DNA of 29,211 nucleotides, from assembly GCA_964620045.1 (NCBI GenBank), contig CAZUJL010000039.1, positions 1-29,211 of the forward strand. The letters run 5' to 3'. The stretch is from VFKU01 sp964620045. GTDB lineage: Bacteria; Hydrogenedentota; Hydrogenedentia; Hydrogenedentales; GCA-2746185. Below the pieces are notes generated by a model. That model saw only the letters and a program-made list of their open reading frames with translations. It ran no database searches and was not told the origin of the DNA. Both the position numbers and the translations under genes were made by a program. Shown one piece after another: positions 17,217 to 24,578 of this stretch; position 1 is the stretch's first letter, and each line of letters begins with the position of its first letter.

Positions 17217-18536
17217 ATGAGAAAAACAGTTTTCGTGATCATGGGCGCGGTCGTTGTATGCGGTGCCGCAGCATTCAGTGATGAGACCGCGGCCAACCGC
17301 GTGACCTTCACGAAGGACATTCTGCCGATCTTGCAGCAGAACTGTCAGACCTGCCACCGGCCGGCCGGGCAAAACATGTCCGGCATGGTCGCGCCGATGT
17401 CGCTGATGACCTACGAAGAAGTCCGTCCGTGGGCCAAGGCCATCGGTAAAGTGGTCAGCGACAAGAAGATGCCGCCGTGGCATGCGTCAGAGGCGCAGAA
17501 CGGAATTTTCTACAACGAGCGCACGCTGTCCGCCGACGAAATCGCAATGATCAACGACTGGGTCGCGCAAAACGCGCCGCGCGGCAATCCGCAGGACGCG
17601 CCCGCCCCGGTTGATTTCAAAGAAGGCTGGTTCATCGGCAAGCCCGATGTTGAGCTTTCCTTTCCGGAACCCTTCCTTGTTGAGGACAGCGTTCAGGATC
17701 TCTACCACAACATTGATGTGACGCTGACCGATGAGCAGCTTCCGTCCGACAAGTGGATCAAGGCCGTTGAGTTCCGCCCGGGCAGCGAAGTGGTGCACCA
17801 CATCATCGCCTACGCGAGCGCGCCGGACGCCAAGCAGATGAAGGCCGACGCGGAAAACGAGACCGACGAAGAATTCCTGCGCAGCCGCGTCATGATCGGC
17901 GGCCTCGCCCCCGGCACGGACCCCGGCTACTATCCGGACGGCTATGCCTTCCCGATGCAGAAAGGTTCGACGGTTACCTTCGCGATGCACTACCACAAGG
18001 AAGCCGGCCCTGGCACCGCGGTGCTCGATGATTCCGTCATGGCCATCCAGTTCGCGGATGGCCCCCCGGCCCATGAAATGAAGATCACCAATATGGCCCA
18101 CGGCGCGTTCGAAGTACCGCCCAATCTTAAGGATTGGTACGTGGTCGGCGCCGAGACCTTCGACAAGGAAATCCTGCTGGTCAATCTCTTCCCGCACATG
18201 CACCTGCGCGGGCAGTGGAGCCGCTATACGGCGTACTACCCGGACGGCACCTCGGAAGTGCTGCTGGAGACGCCGGAGTACGACTTCAACTGGCAGGAGT
18301 ACTACTACTACAAAGACCCGAAGCATATTCCCGCGGGTACGCGCATCGAGTTTGAGATGAAGTTCGACAACTCGCCGGAGCGCGGCGCGTCGGCCGGGTT
18401 CAACTCCAACGTGCCGGTCCATTTTGGTGGCCCGACGACGGAAGAGATGGACCTCGGTTGGTACACCTACGCGAACGCCGACGGCACCTCTCCGCACACG
18501 AATGGTGCGGAACACTCGGACGGCGCGGACGATTGA
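17217..18536 (+). CDS. Secreted cytochrome c fused to a copper type II monooxygenase-like domain
   Basis: This 439-residue protein has a signal peptide (MRKTVFVIMGAVVVCGAAAF) and one c-type haem site CQTCH (C43, C46, H47) in a short cytochrome domain containing KKMPPWHAS. The rest resembles the peptidylglycine/dopamine monooxygenase fold: VVHHIIAYASAP (H194, H195), FAMHYHKE (H258, H260) and FPHMHLRG (H327, H329). These are candidate ligands of two copper sites, as in type II ascorbate-dependent monooxygenases. Such fusions are frequent in Acidobacteria, Planctomycetes and similar lineages, usually without known substrate. The haem could feed electrons to copper in place of ascorbate; that is inference. 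ATG 17217 follows GGGAGG with a 6-nt spacer. A strong terminator follows, so it is probably monocistronic. Confidence 0.82.
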   Translation: MRKTVFVIMGAVVVCGAAAFSDETAANRVTFTKDILPILQQNCQTCHRPAGQNMSGMVAPMSLMTYEEVRPWAKAIGKVVSDKKMPPWHASEAQNGIFYNERTLSADEIAMINDWVAQNAPRGNPQDAPAPVDFKEGWFIGKPDVELSFPEPFLVEDSVQDLYHNIDVTLTDEQLPSDKWIKAVEFRPGSEVVHHIIAYASAPDAKQMKADAENETDEEFLRSRVMIGGLAPGTDPGYYPDGYAFPMQKGSTVTFAMHYHKEAGPGTAVLDDSVMAIQFADGPPAHEMKITNMAHGAFEVPPNLKDWYVVGAETFDKEILLVNLFPHMHLRGQWSRYTAYYPDGTSEVLLETPEYDFNWQEYYYYKDPKHIPAGTRIEFEMKFDNSPERGASAGFNSNVPVHFGGPTTEEMDLGWYTYANADGTSPHTNGAEHSDGADD

Positions 18537-18570
18537 TTGAAACGGCCCCCTCGGGCCGCTATGGTTATTG

Positions 18571-18603
18571 ACGGGGGAATCCGGTTTCGGATTCCCCCGT
18601 TTC
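18571..18603 (+). terminator. Strong rho-independent terminator after the copper protein gene
   Basis: A perfect 13-bp stem (18571-18583 with 18588-18600) closes a GTTT loop and is followed by TTT. It sits 34 nt after the stop codon. A smaller GGCCC/GGGCC hairpin lies in between at about 18544-18557. The T-run is short. Confidence 0.75.
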
Positions 18604-18668
18604 ACGTGAGCCAAGCAGTGTTTCAATGGTGTTTCATAAGCATATAAATCAATAAAGGGGCGATGATC

Positions 18669-19604
18669 ATGCAATTGCTGCACAAAACGATGTTCGTAAC
18701 CTTGGCACTGGCGCTGTTGGTATGTCCGATGGTTCGTGCGGAACAGCCAGTGGCCACCGCGCTCGACTCGAGCGAAGCCGGCGACTACATGGGCGCCTGG
18801 AAGCTGGAACTTGAGGTGATGTCTCGTAAGCTGGAAATGTACCTCACCATTTCCGACGTCGGCGGCAAAACCGGCGCCACGCTGGACTCGCAGCAGCAGC
18901 CCGAGCCGCTCGCCATCTCCGAGATTGCCAAGACGCCGGAGGGCGGGCTCGACATGAACTCCGAGCTTAGCTTCGGTCCGAACTTTAAGCTCACCATCAA
19001 CATCGCCCTGAAGCTGGAAAACGGTGGACTCACTGGCCGCATCAAGGACAAGGGCGGCATCTTCGACACCTCCCTCGTTGGCACGCGCATGTCCGAGGAA
19101 GAGCAGCAGGCCTTGGCCCGCCGGCAGCGCGCCGCCGGCTCCGAGGCCCGCGCGAACTACAACGGCAAGCGTATCCGTATCGCGTTCGCGGACCTCACGC
19201 AGGGTTCCAAGGACTGGGAACTGTTTGAGAAAGTGGAAGACGGCCAGGTTTACGAATTCACGCTCAGCCGAGCGACAAAAATGTACACCGACCTTAACCT
19301 CAAGTTCGGCGACGTTGTGGTGAAGAAGGAAAACCAGGCGCCGGATTATCCCGGCGTATACAGCCTGTGGCTTAAGAAGGTCGGCGACGGCTGGAACCTC
19401 GTGTTCAATAGCCAGCCGGATATCTGGGGCACGCGCCACCTGGCCGAGTTCGATGCTGCCGAGATCCCGCTTACGGTCTCCAAGGTCGACGGCACCCCGG
19501 TGAAGAAGTTTAAGATCGAAATCGCCCAAGTCCCGACTGGCGGCACGCTGCGCCTGCTCTGGGGCGATACGAAGTGGGAAGCGCCGTTCCAGCTCGCGCA
19601 GTAG
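18669..19604 (+). CDS. Secreted protein with a C-terminal DUF2911-like domain
   Basis: The product has 311 residues. A signal peptide (QLLHKTMFVTLALALLVCPMVRA, cleavage before EQP) precedes an N-terminal beta-rich region (about 35-145, GDYMGAWKLELEVMSRKLEMYLTISDVGGKTGATL). A C-terminal DUF2911-like domain follows, with GKRIRIAFADLTQGSKDWELFE, a YSLWLKKVGDGWNLVFNSQPDIWGTRH core and a short final strand. The function of DUF2911 is unknown. Two ATGs compete: AAAGGGG (18654-18660) is only 2 nt from ATG 18663 but 8 nt from ATG 18669, so I chose the latter. It stands alone between two terminators and is probably its own transcription unit; TATAAA at 18643-18648 may be part of a promoter but lies very close. 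Confidence 0.72.
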   Translation: MQLLHKTMFVTLALALLVCPMVRAEQPVATALDSSEAGDYMGAWKLELEVMSRKLEMYLTISDVGGKTGATLDSQQQPEPLAISEIAKTPEGGLDMNSELSFGPNFKLTINIALKLENGGLTGRIKDKGGIFDTSLVGTRMSEEEQQALARRQRAAGSEARANYNGKRIRIAFADLTQGSKDWELFEKVEDGQVYEFTLSRATKMYTDLNLKFGDVVVKKENQAPDYPGVYSLWLKKVGDGWNLVFNSQPDIWGTRHLAEFDAAEIPLTVSKVDGTPVKKFKIEIAQVPTGGTLRLLWGDTKWEAPFQLAQ

Positions 19605-19625
19605 TCCCATCGTCCATACGAAATC

Positions 19626-19658
19626 GACGCCCCCGGTTCGCCGGGGGCGTCTTCGTTT
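19626..19658 (+). terminator. Rho-independent terminator after the DUF2911 gene
   Basis: An 11-bp G/C stem, GACGCCCCCGG (19626-19636) with CCGGGGGCGTC (19641-19651), closes a stable TTCG tetraloop and is followed by TTCGTTT. It lies 21 nt past the stop codon. Confidence 0.78.
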
Positions 19659-19675
19659 CGGGTATCATCTCGCGC

Positions 19676-20719
19676 ATGCGCGTGCTCCACATTAATCTGT
19701 CGAAAGGCTGGCGCGGGGGAGAGCGGCAGACCTTGCTGCTCATGCAGGGACTGCGCACGCGCGGCGTGGAGTCGGTGCTGGCCGCGCCCACCAGCGAGCC
19801 GCTGGCCGAGCGCGCGGCTGCGGACGGATTCGACGTCGTGCCATTGCGCCGCGCCTGGCGCACGAAGGCCGACGTCGTCCATGCCCACGAAGCGCGCGGA
19901 CTGCAGGCCGGCGTGTTCTGGAAACTCCTGCACCGTCGCCCGCTGGTCGCCACGCGCCGCGTCGATTTCCGTCCTGGTTCCGGACCAACTACACGCCTCA
20001 AATACGCCCAAGCCGATCGCCTGGTGGCCATCTCCGAAGGCGTCGCGAGCGTCATGCGCGCATGGGGGGCATCCCCGGACCGCCTGCGCATCGTGCACAG
20101 CGCGGTAACCACCGAAGATCAGAGCGACCCTGCCCGCGTCGGCGAATTGCGAACCCGTTTCGCAGGCAAAAAAATAGTGGGCTGCGTCGCGGCACTGGTC
20201 GGACACAAAGACCACGCCACCCTGCTCCGCGCCGCGCAACGAATCCAGCGCGACCATCCGGAGGTGGTCTTTCTGTTGCTGGGCGATGGCGAACTGCGCG
20301 GTGCCTTGGAATCGCAGGCGCATACGCTGGGCCTGAACAACGTAGTGTTCGAAGGGTATAGCAACACGCCGTATTCTTATTTTCCGGTGTTCGACGTCTT
20401 TGCGATGACCTCGCGCGAAGAAGGGCTCGGTACGTCGATCCTTGATGCCTTTGTATACGGCGTGCCCGTCGTGGCCACCAACGCCGGCGGCATTCCGGAA
20501 CTCGTCAGGGATCGTGTCAGCGGATTGTTGTGCGCGGTGGGGGACGATGCCGCCGTGGCGAACGCGATCGCTGAAATCCTGAAGGATCGCGCTCTGGCCG
20601 ATACGTTGCGCGCCGGCGCACGTCACCGGCTGCTCGAAGAATTCACCGTCGATCAAATGGCATCGCGATATCTTGCAATGTATGAGGAAGTGCAAACGCA
20701 GCGAACGTCGCTCGGATAG
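19676..20719 (+). CDS. Glycosyltransferase, GT4 family (GT-B fold)
   Basis: The 347-residue protein has the two Rossmann halves of GT-B enzymes. The N-terminal acceptor half opens MRVLHINLSKGWRGGERQTLLLMQGLRTRG, with ADVVHAHEARG. The C-terminal donor half includes VGCVAALVGHKDHATLLRAA, LLLGDGELR, and the nucleotide-sugar motif EEGLGTSILDAFVYGVPVVATNAGGIPELV (E...E region with EGLG in place of the frequent EGFG). It probably transfers a hexose from an NDP-sugar onto a lipid or glycan at the inner membrane. ATG 19676 has no ribosome-binding site; TATCAT ends 7 nt before it, so the mRNA may be leaderless. It converges with the PMT-type gene 20 nt away and is part of a surface-polysaccharide group. 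Confidence 0.9.
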   Translation: MRVLHINLSKGWRGGERQTLLLMQGLRTRGVESVLAAPTSEPLAERAAADGFDVVPLRRAWRTKADVVHAHEARGLQAGVFWKLLHRRPLVATRRVDFRPGSGPTTRLKYAQADRLVAISEGVASVMRAWGASPDRLRIVHSAVTTEDQSDPARVGELRTRFAGKKIVGCVAALVGHKDHATLLRAAQRIQRDHPEVVFLLLGDGELRGALESQAHTLGLNNVVFEGYSNTPYSYFPVFDVFAMTSREEGLGTSILDAFVYGVPVVATNAGGIPELVRDRVSGLLCAVGDDAAVANAIAEILKDRALADTLRAGARHRLLEEFTVDQMASRYLAMYEEVQTQRTSLG

Positions 20720-20739
20720 CTCTGAGCCCGCAGCTTCGT

Positions 20740-22404
20740 TTACTGCGCCGTCGCGGGCTGATATTGCAACACCTCGATGACGACATCGGGTGCGGGCCCC
20801 AGCGTAAACGGCAACGGCCCGAGCACGCTCGTGTAAAACCCTGACCGCGTGACGGGGTGGTGTAGGCTCGCCACGGAAGGATTGCGCAGCACGATCTCCG
20901 CATCCGGGACGCGATAGATACTGGTCGCGTCGAAGTCCATCGAGTCCAACGTGAGCCAGCGCACGACGGCAATGCGATCGCCGGGTTTCAGATTCGCCCG
21001 GTTCTTCTGCGTGAGGTATCGGGACCCGTTTTCCTGCAGGTAATACTGATAGCCCCAGTGCCCCATGAACCAATAGTCCCCGGCGTACGATTTCGCCTGG
21101 GCGTGCACCTGATCCGCCGCGCGCCGCATCAGCGCCGCGCTTGCATAGTCTCCATACGTGACCCACATGGTTAGCCCGAGCGCGGGCACCAGCAGCGCCC
21201 AGCGCCAGCGCTGCAGTGACGGCGTGACAGGATGCTGATCGATTCTTCGCGAAACCAGAATCGCCGTCGGAACCGCCATCGGCAGGATCGTGCGCGCGGT
21301 GACGCTCCAGTTCAGTACCGTGGCGAATACGAAGGTGCCGAACAACCACAGCAGCAACAGTGCAGCGTCTGCATCACGTGCGCGCCGCACATCGGCAATG
21401 CCCAGCGCCAGCACGCCAATGCCGCATAGTAGAAATGCAACATAATGCGCCGAGAACTGAAACGCTTGCGCGGCGGACGGGGCTTCTTTGTAAAAGAAAT
21501 ATCCATCGTATCGCGCGGCGAGCAGGAGACCCGCCACGCCGACGACAGCGCCAATCGCGAGCGTCCTGCCACGCCACAACAACGGTGCATAAAAGAGGAC
21601 CGTCGTCATGCAGCCGCCGGCGAATACCACGCCGATAAGCGGCCGCGCGTTGACATACGAGGACATCGTGTATAGGGCAGTCTCCGTCGTGTATTTTCCC
21701 GCTTCGGCCAGGGGATCGAGACCATATAAATAACGCGCCCAGAGTAAATACAAAACGATGACGACCGCCGGAATGAGCAAATGCAGGCACCAGTTCCCGA
21801 CGCGGCGCTCGCGCAGGAGTCCATACACAAACAACAACGGCAGCAGGGTGGCGCCGAAGTATTTGGTCATAAATGCCGCCGCGGCAAGCAACCCGCTCGC
21901 CATCAGGAGGTCCCGGTGCTTGCGATCGAGCCCGTACATCCAGCACACGATCGCGCCCGTGTACAGCGCAAGCATCTGCACATCCGCCATGACCGTCGTC
22001 ACCGACACCATCACAACCGGCATGCTCAGCGTCGTTACCACGGCCCAAAGGCCCGATGTACCGAACCGCCGCGCCAGCAAGTACGTGCCGACGCCCAACG
22101 CCGACGCCCACAAGCCCATCCACAGATGCTGCGCCCGCTCGCCCCAGCCAAACAGCCACGCGCCCAGCGCGATGTAATACGAAACGCCCGGCGGGTTCTT
22201 GTTCGCCTCGTACATCATCACGTCCGTCCCGCCCCAATTGACCTCGAACCCGTAGAAATCGAGCGGGGACTTCAGAATGTGCTCGGCTGACCATAGATAG
22301 GCCGGGTCGTCTATGTGAAACGCCTTGCCGGAAAAAATCACAACCACAAGATAAGGGAGCGCCGCCGCAATCGCGATATCGCGCGCAACGGACCGCTGAA
22401 TCAT
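20740..22404 (-). CDS. PMT/ArnT-like membrane glycosyltransferase (GT39/GT83 type)
   Basis: The 554-residue protein has about ten to twelve predicted membrane helices. Just after helix 1 is FHIDDPAYLWSAEHILKSP, with acidic D32-D33 in the first periplasmic loop, the catalytic signature of the PMT_2 superfamily. The next loop carries MYEANKNPPGVSYYIALGAWLFG. A C-terminal periplasmic domain (about 440-554) follows. Such enzymes move a sugar from a polyprenyl-phosphate carrier to protein, lipid A or glycan outside the membrane. Start ATG 22404 has GGGAG 6 nt upstream and a promoter-like pair at 22443-22471. It is on the same strand as the SGNH gene 88 nt upstream, and the pairing suggests glycan assembly and decoration. 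Confidence 0.82.
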   Translation of the reverse strand: MIQRSVARDIAIAAALPYLVVVIFSGKAFHIDDPAYLWSAEHILKSPLDFYGFEVNWGGTDVMMYEANKNPPGVSYYIALGAWLFGWGERAQHLWMGLWASALGVGTYLLARRFGTSGLWAVVTTLSMPVVMVSVTTVMADVQMLALYTGAIVCWMYGLDRKHRDLLMASGLLAAAAFMTKYFGATLLPLLFVYGLLRERRVGNWCLHLLIPAVVIVLYLLWARYLYGLDPLAEAGKYTTETALYTMSSYVNARPLIGVVFAGGCMTTVLFYAPLLWRGRTLAIGAVVGVAGLLLAARYDGYFFYKEAPSAAQAFQFSAHYVAFLLCGIGVLALGIADVRRARDADAALLLLWLFGTFVFATVLNWSVTARTILPMAVPTAILVSRRIDQHPVTPSLQRWRWALLVPALGLTMWVTYGDYASAALMRRAADQVHAQAKSYAGDYWFMGHWGYQYYLQENGSRYLTQKNRANLKPGDRIAVVRWLTLDSMDFDATSIYRVPDAEIVLRNPSVASLHHPVTRSGFYTSVLGPLPFTLGPAPDVVIEVLQYQPATAQ

Positions 22405-22442
22405 TCGTGGCTCCCGCACAGACTGGTTGCTAAGTGTGCGCA

Positions 22443-22471
22443 AGAATAGCGGGGTGTGGAGAGCGAAACAA
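22443..22471 (-). promoter_or_regulatory. Sigma70-like promoter of the PMT-type glycosyltransferase
   Basis: On the minus strand, TTGTTT (22471-22466) and TATTCT (22448-22443) are 17 bp apart. Transcription would start near 22436, giving a 5' leader of about 32 nt with the GGGAG site. It lies in the 88-nt gap after the SGNH gene. Confidence 0.5.
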
Positions 22472-22492
22472 TCGGTCTTCCGGGATAATCGG

Positions 22493-23851
22493 CTATTGAG
22501 CGGAACCCGCCGCCTCCGGTTTTTCGTCGAACAGGTGAACAATTTCCGCGGCGATGTGCTCGCCCAGCAAGTCGTTTCCGAGCTTGTTTAAGTGGCAGCA
22601 GGTATCGTTGTACACCGTCCGGGCTTCGTCGCGAAAAATCATCGTCGAATCCACCACCGATATACCTTCCGCGCGAAGTTTGGGAATGGATTCGACCAGC
22701 AGCGGATACCCAGCCTCCACATACGGGCGATAGCCGGTCTCTGCCCAGGCTATTTGTTTCTCTTCTGCGTTAAGGACTTTGGAATCCTTAAAATACTGGT
22801 TGGGTTGCACGAACACGACATATTGAATGCCATTGGCTTCGCACAGCTTCGCCATCTGCCGGGTCGATTGCTCCCAAATTTCCAACGCACGCCGCTGAAG
22901 ACGATCCGTCCCCGATCCCGTCGCGTCCAGGGAGACCGGCCCCCGATCGATTTGGCGCGATTGCGCTGCCTGGATTTCCTTCATCAATTCTCGTGCTTTT
23001 TCTTCCATGCGGCGGTCGACAATGTCCCACCACGCCCGCACGAATGCACTTCGCGTGAGCCACGGGCGCGTGGCAAACGCACGCCAATCTTCGCGCTGTG
23101 CCGTGATCGTAAAGATCGCCGATCGAAATTCCGCTTCGGCAGGCTCAACCACGCTCTCCGTGAGCAGGTTCCAGCCGCGCGGATAAACCATCGCAACATG
23201 GGCCGGTTCATTTTCGTATACCGGCAATACCATGTCGTTGAATCCATTAATGCTGATCCAAAGATCGAACTGCGCCCCAAGCACGAGAAGATAGTTCAAC
23301 GCCATCAACTCTTGCGGCTGCTTAAACCCGGGAAGCGCGTAGTTCTTAACAATTATTCGCTTACTCTGAAGCGCCGGTATCGATCTCAATAACTTCTTGA
23401 GTTGGTTAAATCCGCCTTGGTTGAAGAAGTGCGCCGCGACCGATCCGCCGCTGATCGCGACGACAAATTCGTTCTTGCCTCGTGCGGGAGGCAGGGTTCC
23501 GCCCATGAAAAAACCGAGATCGGAATACGGGTGAAACATGCTGCCGTCTTCTTGCTGGAGTTCCGCGCGCGGGTCCATCGCAAAACCCAAGTAAGGATGG
23601 ATTTCGCTCGCCGCCTCCATGGCCTTTCCGGCGAAAGACTTGCCACGAGCCAATTCGATCTCTACGTTGGCCACATGAAGACGATTGTCTATATCCGCCC
23701 ACGTGCTCGTGTTTCCTCGGACCTTGGGGTAGATCCACAGCGTGCTCAACTCGACGGCAAGCAACGCGACACCGGTGCTGACAAGTGCTACCATCGCGCC
23801 AATGCCCAAGCGCCGTAATGTGCTGGTAAAACCGCGCTGCGACTGCACCAT
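22493..23851 (-). CDS. Membrane-anchored SGNH hydrolase-like protein
   Basis: This 452-residue protein has one N-terminal membrane helix (about 16-41). The remainder is a periplasmic alpha/beta domain with SGNH-type blocks: VVAISGGSVAA (candidate nucleophile S137), NYALPGFKQPQE (block II, G175), WISINGFNDM (G203, N205, D206), and a C-terminal NDTCCHLNKLGNDLL (D416, H420). The last motif is DxxxH rather than the usual DxxH, so catalysis is uncertain. Related proteins remove or add acyl groups on surface glycans. Start ATG 23851 has AGGAG about 12 nt upstream. Its neighbours are glycosyltransferases, which supports a role in exopolysaccharide or glycan modification. Confidence 0.75.
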   Translation of the reverse strand: MVQSQRGFTSTLRRLGIGAMVALVSTGVALLAVELSTLWIYPKVRGNTSTWADIDNRLHVANVEIELARGKSFAGKAMEAASEIHPYLGFAMDPRAELQQEDGSMFHPYSDLGFFMGGTLPPARGKNEFVVAISGGSVAAHFFNQGGFNQLKKLLRSIPALQSKRIIVKNYALPGFKQPQELMALNYLLVLGAQFDLWISINGFNDMVLPVYENEPAHVAMVYPRGWNLLTESVVEPAEAEFRSAIFTITAQREDWRAFATRPWLTRSAFVRAWWDIVDRRMEEKARELMKEIQAAQSRQIDRGPVSLDATGSGTDRLQRRALEIWEQSTRQMAKLCEANGIQYVVFVQPNQYFKDSKVLNAEEKQIAWAETGYRPYVEAGYPLLVESIPKLRAEGISVVDSTMIFRDEARTVYNDTCCHLNKLGNDLLGEHIAAEIVHLFDEKPEAAGSAQ

Positions 23852-23971
23852 GTAAGGTGTAGACTCCTCGCTGGCTGAGCAGTAGTACGGTATGCTGATC
23901 GCTGGGAAGACCCGCCAGACTACCGCGTCGGACGCGCACGCAAACTACAAGGCGAGCTTCGAAAGAAAAAA

Positions 23972-24049
23972 TGGTCGGGGCGCCGGGATTTGAACCCGGG
24001 ACCTCTACACCCCCAGTGTAGCGCGCTAACCGGGCTGCGCTACGCCCCG
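23972..24049 (-). tRNA. tRNA-Pro (anticodon GGG), CCA encoded
   Basis: Read on the minus strand from 24049, the sequence folds as a full cloverleaf. Acceptor CGGGGCG pairs with CGCCCCG; D-arm GCGC/GCGC has a 10-nt loop; anticodon stem CTACA/TGTAG holds loop CTGGGGG (anticodon GGG, reading CCC); the variable loop has 5 nt; the T-arm CCGGG/CCCGG has loop TTCAAAT. Discriminator A is at 23975 and CCA at 23974-23972, so the 3' end is encoded. T6-C-T3 follows at once (23971-23962) and may end transcription. It lies 18 nt downstream of the MerR gene on the same strand. Confidence 0.97.
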
Positions 24050-24067
24050 ACGGGTTGTTGCAGTGGC

Positions 24068-24439
24068 TCAGTCTTCGTCGTCCGCGTCGTCTTCGCTTTC
24101 GTATCCGTCCAGCGTTTCGAGCATGGCGCGGATTTCGGCGTCGATGCGGTCGAGCACTTCAATTGTTTCGTGGCGCGTTTTGGGCGGAGCCTCGCCGCGC
24201 AGCTCGCGCGCGAGCGCCTTGGACGCGCCCTCGCCGGTGAGCTTTTCTTCGCGCAGCAATTCCTTGATGCGCCGCGCGACGGCGATGTCTTTTCCGGAGT
24301 AGGCGCGCCGGCCGGCGCGGTCGCGCTTGGGCCGGAACTGGGCAAAACGTTCTTCCCATTGCCTCAGCACGTGGGGCGCGACGCCAACGAGTTCGCTGGC
24401 TTCGGCCATGCTGTGCCGCCGATCTTCCGAAGCGCTCAT
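24068..24439 (-). CDS. MerR-type transcriptional regulator next to tRNA-Pro
   Basis: The 123-residue protein begins with a MerR winged helix-turn-helix: SMAEASELVGVAPHVLRQWEERFAQFRPKRDRAGRRAYSGKDIAVARRIKELL (about 10-62). A helical segment and a very acidic tail (YESEDDADDED) follow. It has no cysteine, so it is not a metal sensor of the MerR/CueR kind, and there is no drug-binding domain. The type resembles small MerR proteins lying beside tRNA-Pro in Alphaproteobacteria, often after ihfA. The only ribosome-binding candidate, AGGAG, is about 15 nt from ATG 24439, which is far. A promoter-like pair is at 24478-24506; the tRNA lies 18 nt beyond the stop. Its targets are unknown. Confidence 0.86.
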   Translation of the reverse strand: MSASEDRRHSMAEASELVGVAPHVLRQWEERFAQFRPKRDRAGRRAYSGKDIAVARRIKELLREEKLTGEGASKALARELRGEAPPKTRHETIEVLDRIDAEIRAMLETLDGYESEDDADDED

Positions 24440-24477
24440 GGTAGCGAAAATCCGCTCCTAACTCAAGGAATTGCGCC

Positions 24478-24506
24478 ACGGTAGCACTGTGCGCGGCGGT
24501 CATCAA
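24478..24506 (-). promoter_or_regulatory. Promoter for the MerR / tRNA-Pro unit
   Basis: On the minus strand TTGATG (24506-24501) and TACCGT (24483-24478) are 17 bp apart, with TG one base before the -10. Transcription would start near 24471. The -35 lies only 5 bp from the -35 of the divergent oxidoreductase promoter. Confidence 0.5.
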
Positions 24507-24511
24507 GTGCG

Positions 24512-24540
24512 TTGTCCGCGCGGTGGCCCTTGGTTATACT
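24512..24540 (+). promoter_or_regulatory. Promoter of the Gfo/Idh/MocA oxidoreductase gene
   Basis: TTGTCC (24512-24517) and TATACT (24535-24540) are 17 bp apart. Transcription would start near 24547, exactly where the first TTGTTGC motif of the leader begins. It is back to back with the MerR promoter, so a regulator bound between could act on both genes. Confidence 0.6.
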
Positions 24541-24546
24541 CGCCGC

Positions 24547-24569
24547 TTGTTGCAGTGTGAAATTGTTGC
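24547..24569 (+). repeat. TTGTTGC motif pair in a leader; further copies nearby
   Basis: TTGTTGC occurs at 24547-24553 and 24563-24569 in the leader of the oxidoreductase gene. It also occurs at 24055-24061 (between tRNA-Pro and MerR), 25863-25869 (before the DUF1569 gene) and 26457-26463 (before the sialidase-fold gene). The copies at 24055 and 26457 share 12 bases, TTGTTGCAGTGG; that at 24547 shares 11. All five are on + and intergenic. Confidence 0.4.
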
Positions 24570-24578
24570 GGAGGGGAA

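Noticed and set aside
17487..19610. 707-codon open frame on the minus strand
   Set aside because: It lies opposite the copper protein and DUF2911 genes and crosses two strong terminators; its composition is that of an antisense shadow.
19676..24049. Genomic island inserted at tRNA-Pro
   Set aside because: No integrase, no duplicated tRNA 3' end and no other mobile gene was found; the tRNA is intact.
23900..24100. Replication origin at the composition switch
   Set aside because: No DnaA boxes, AT-rich unwinding region or dnaA/dnaN/gidA-type genes are present.
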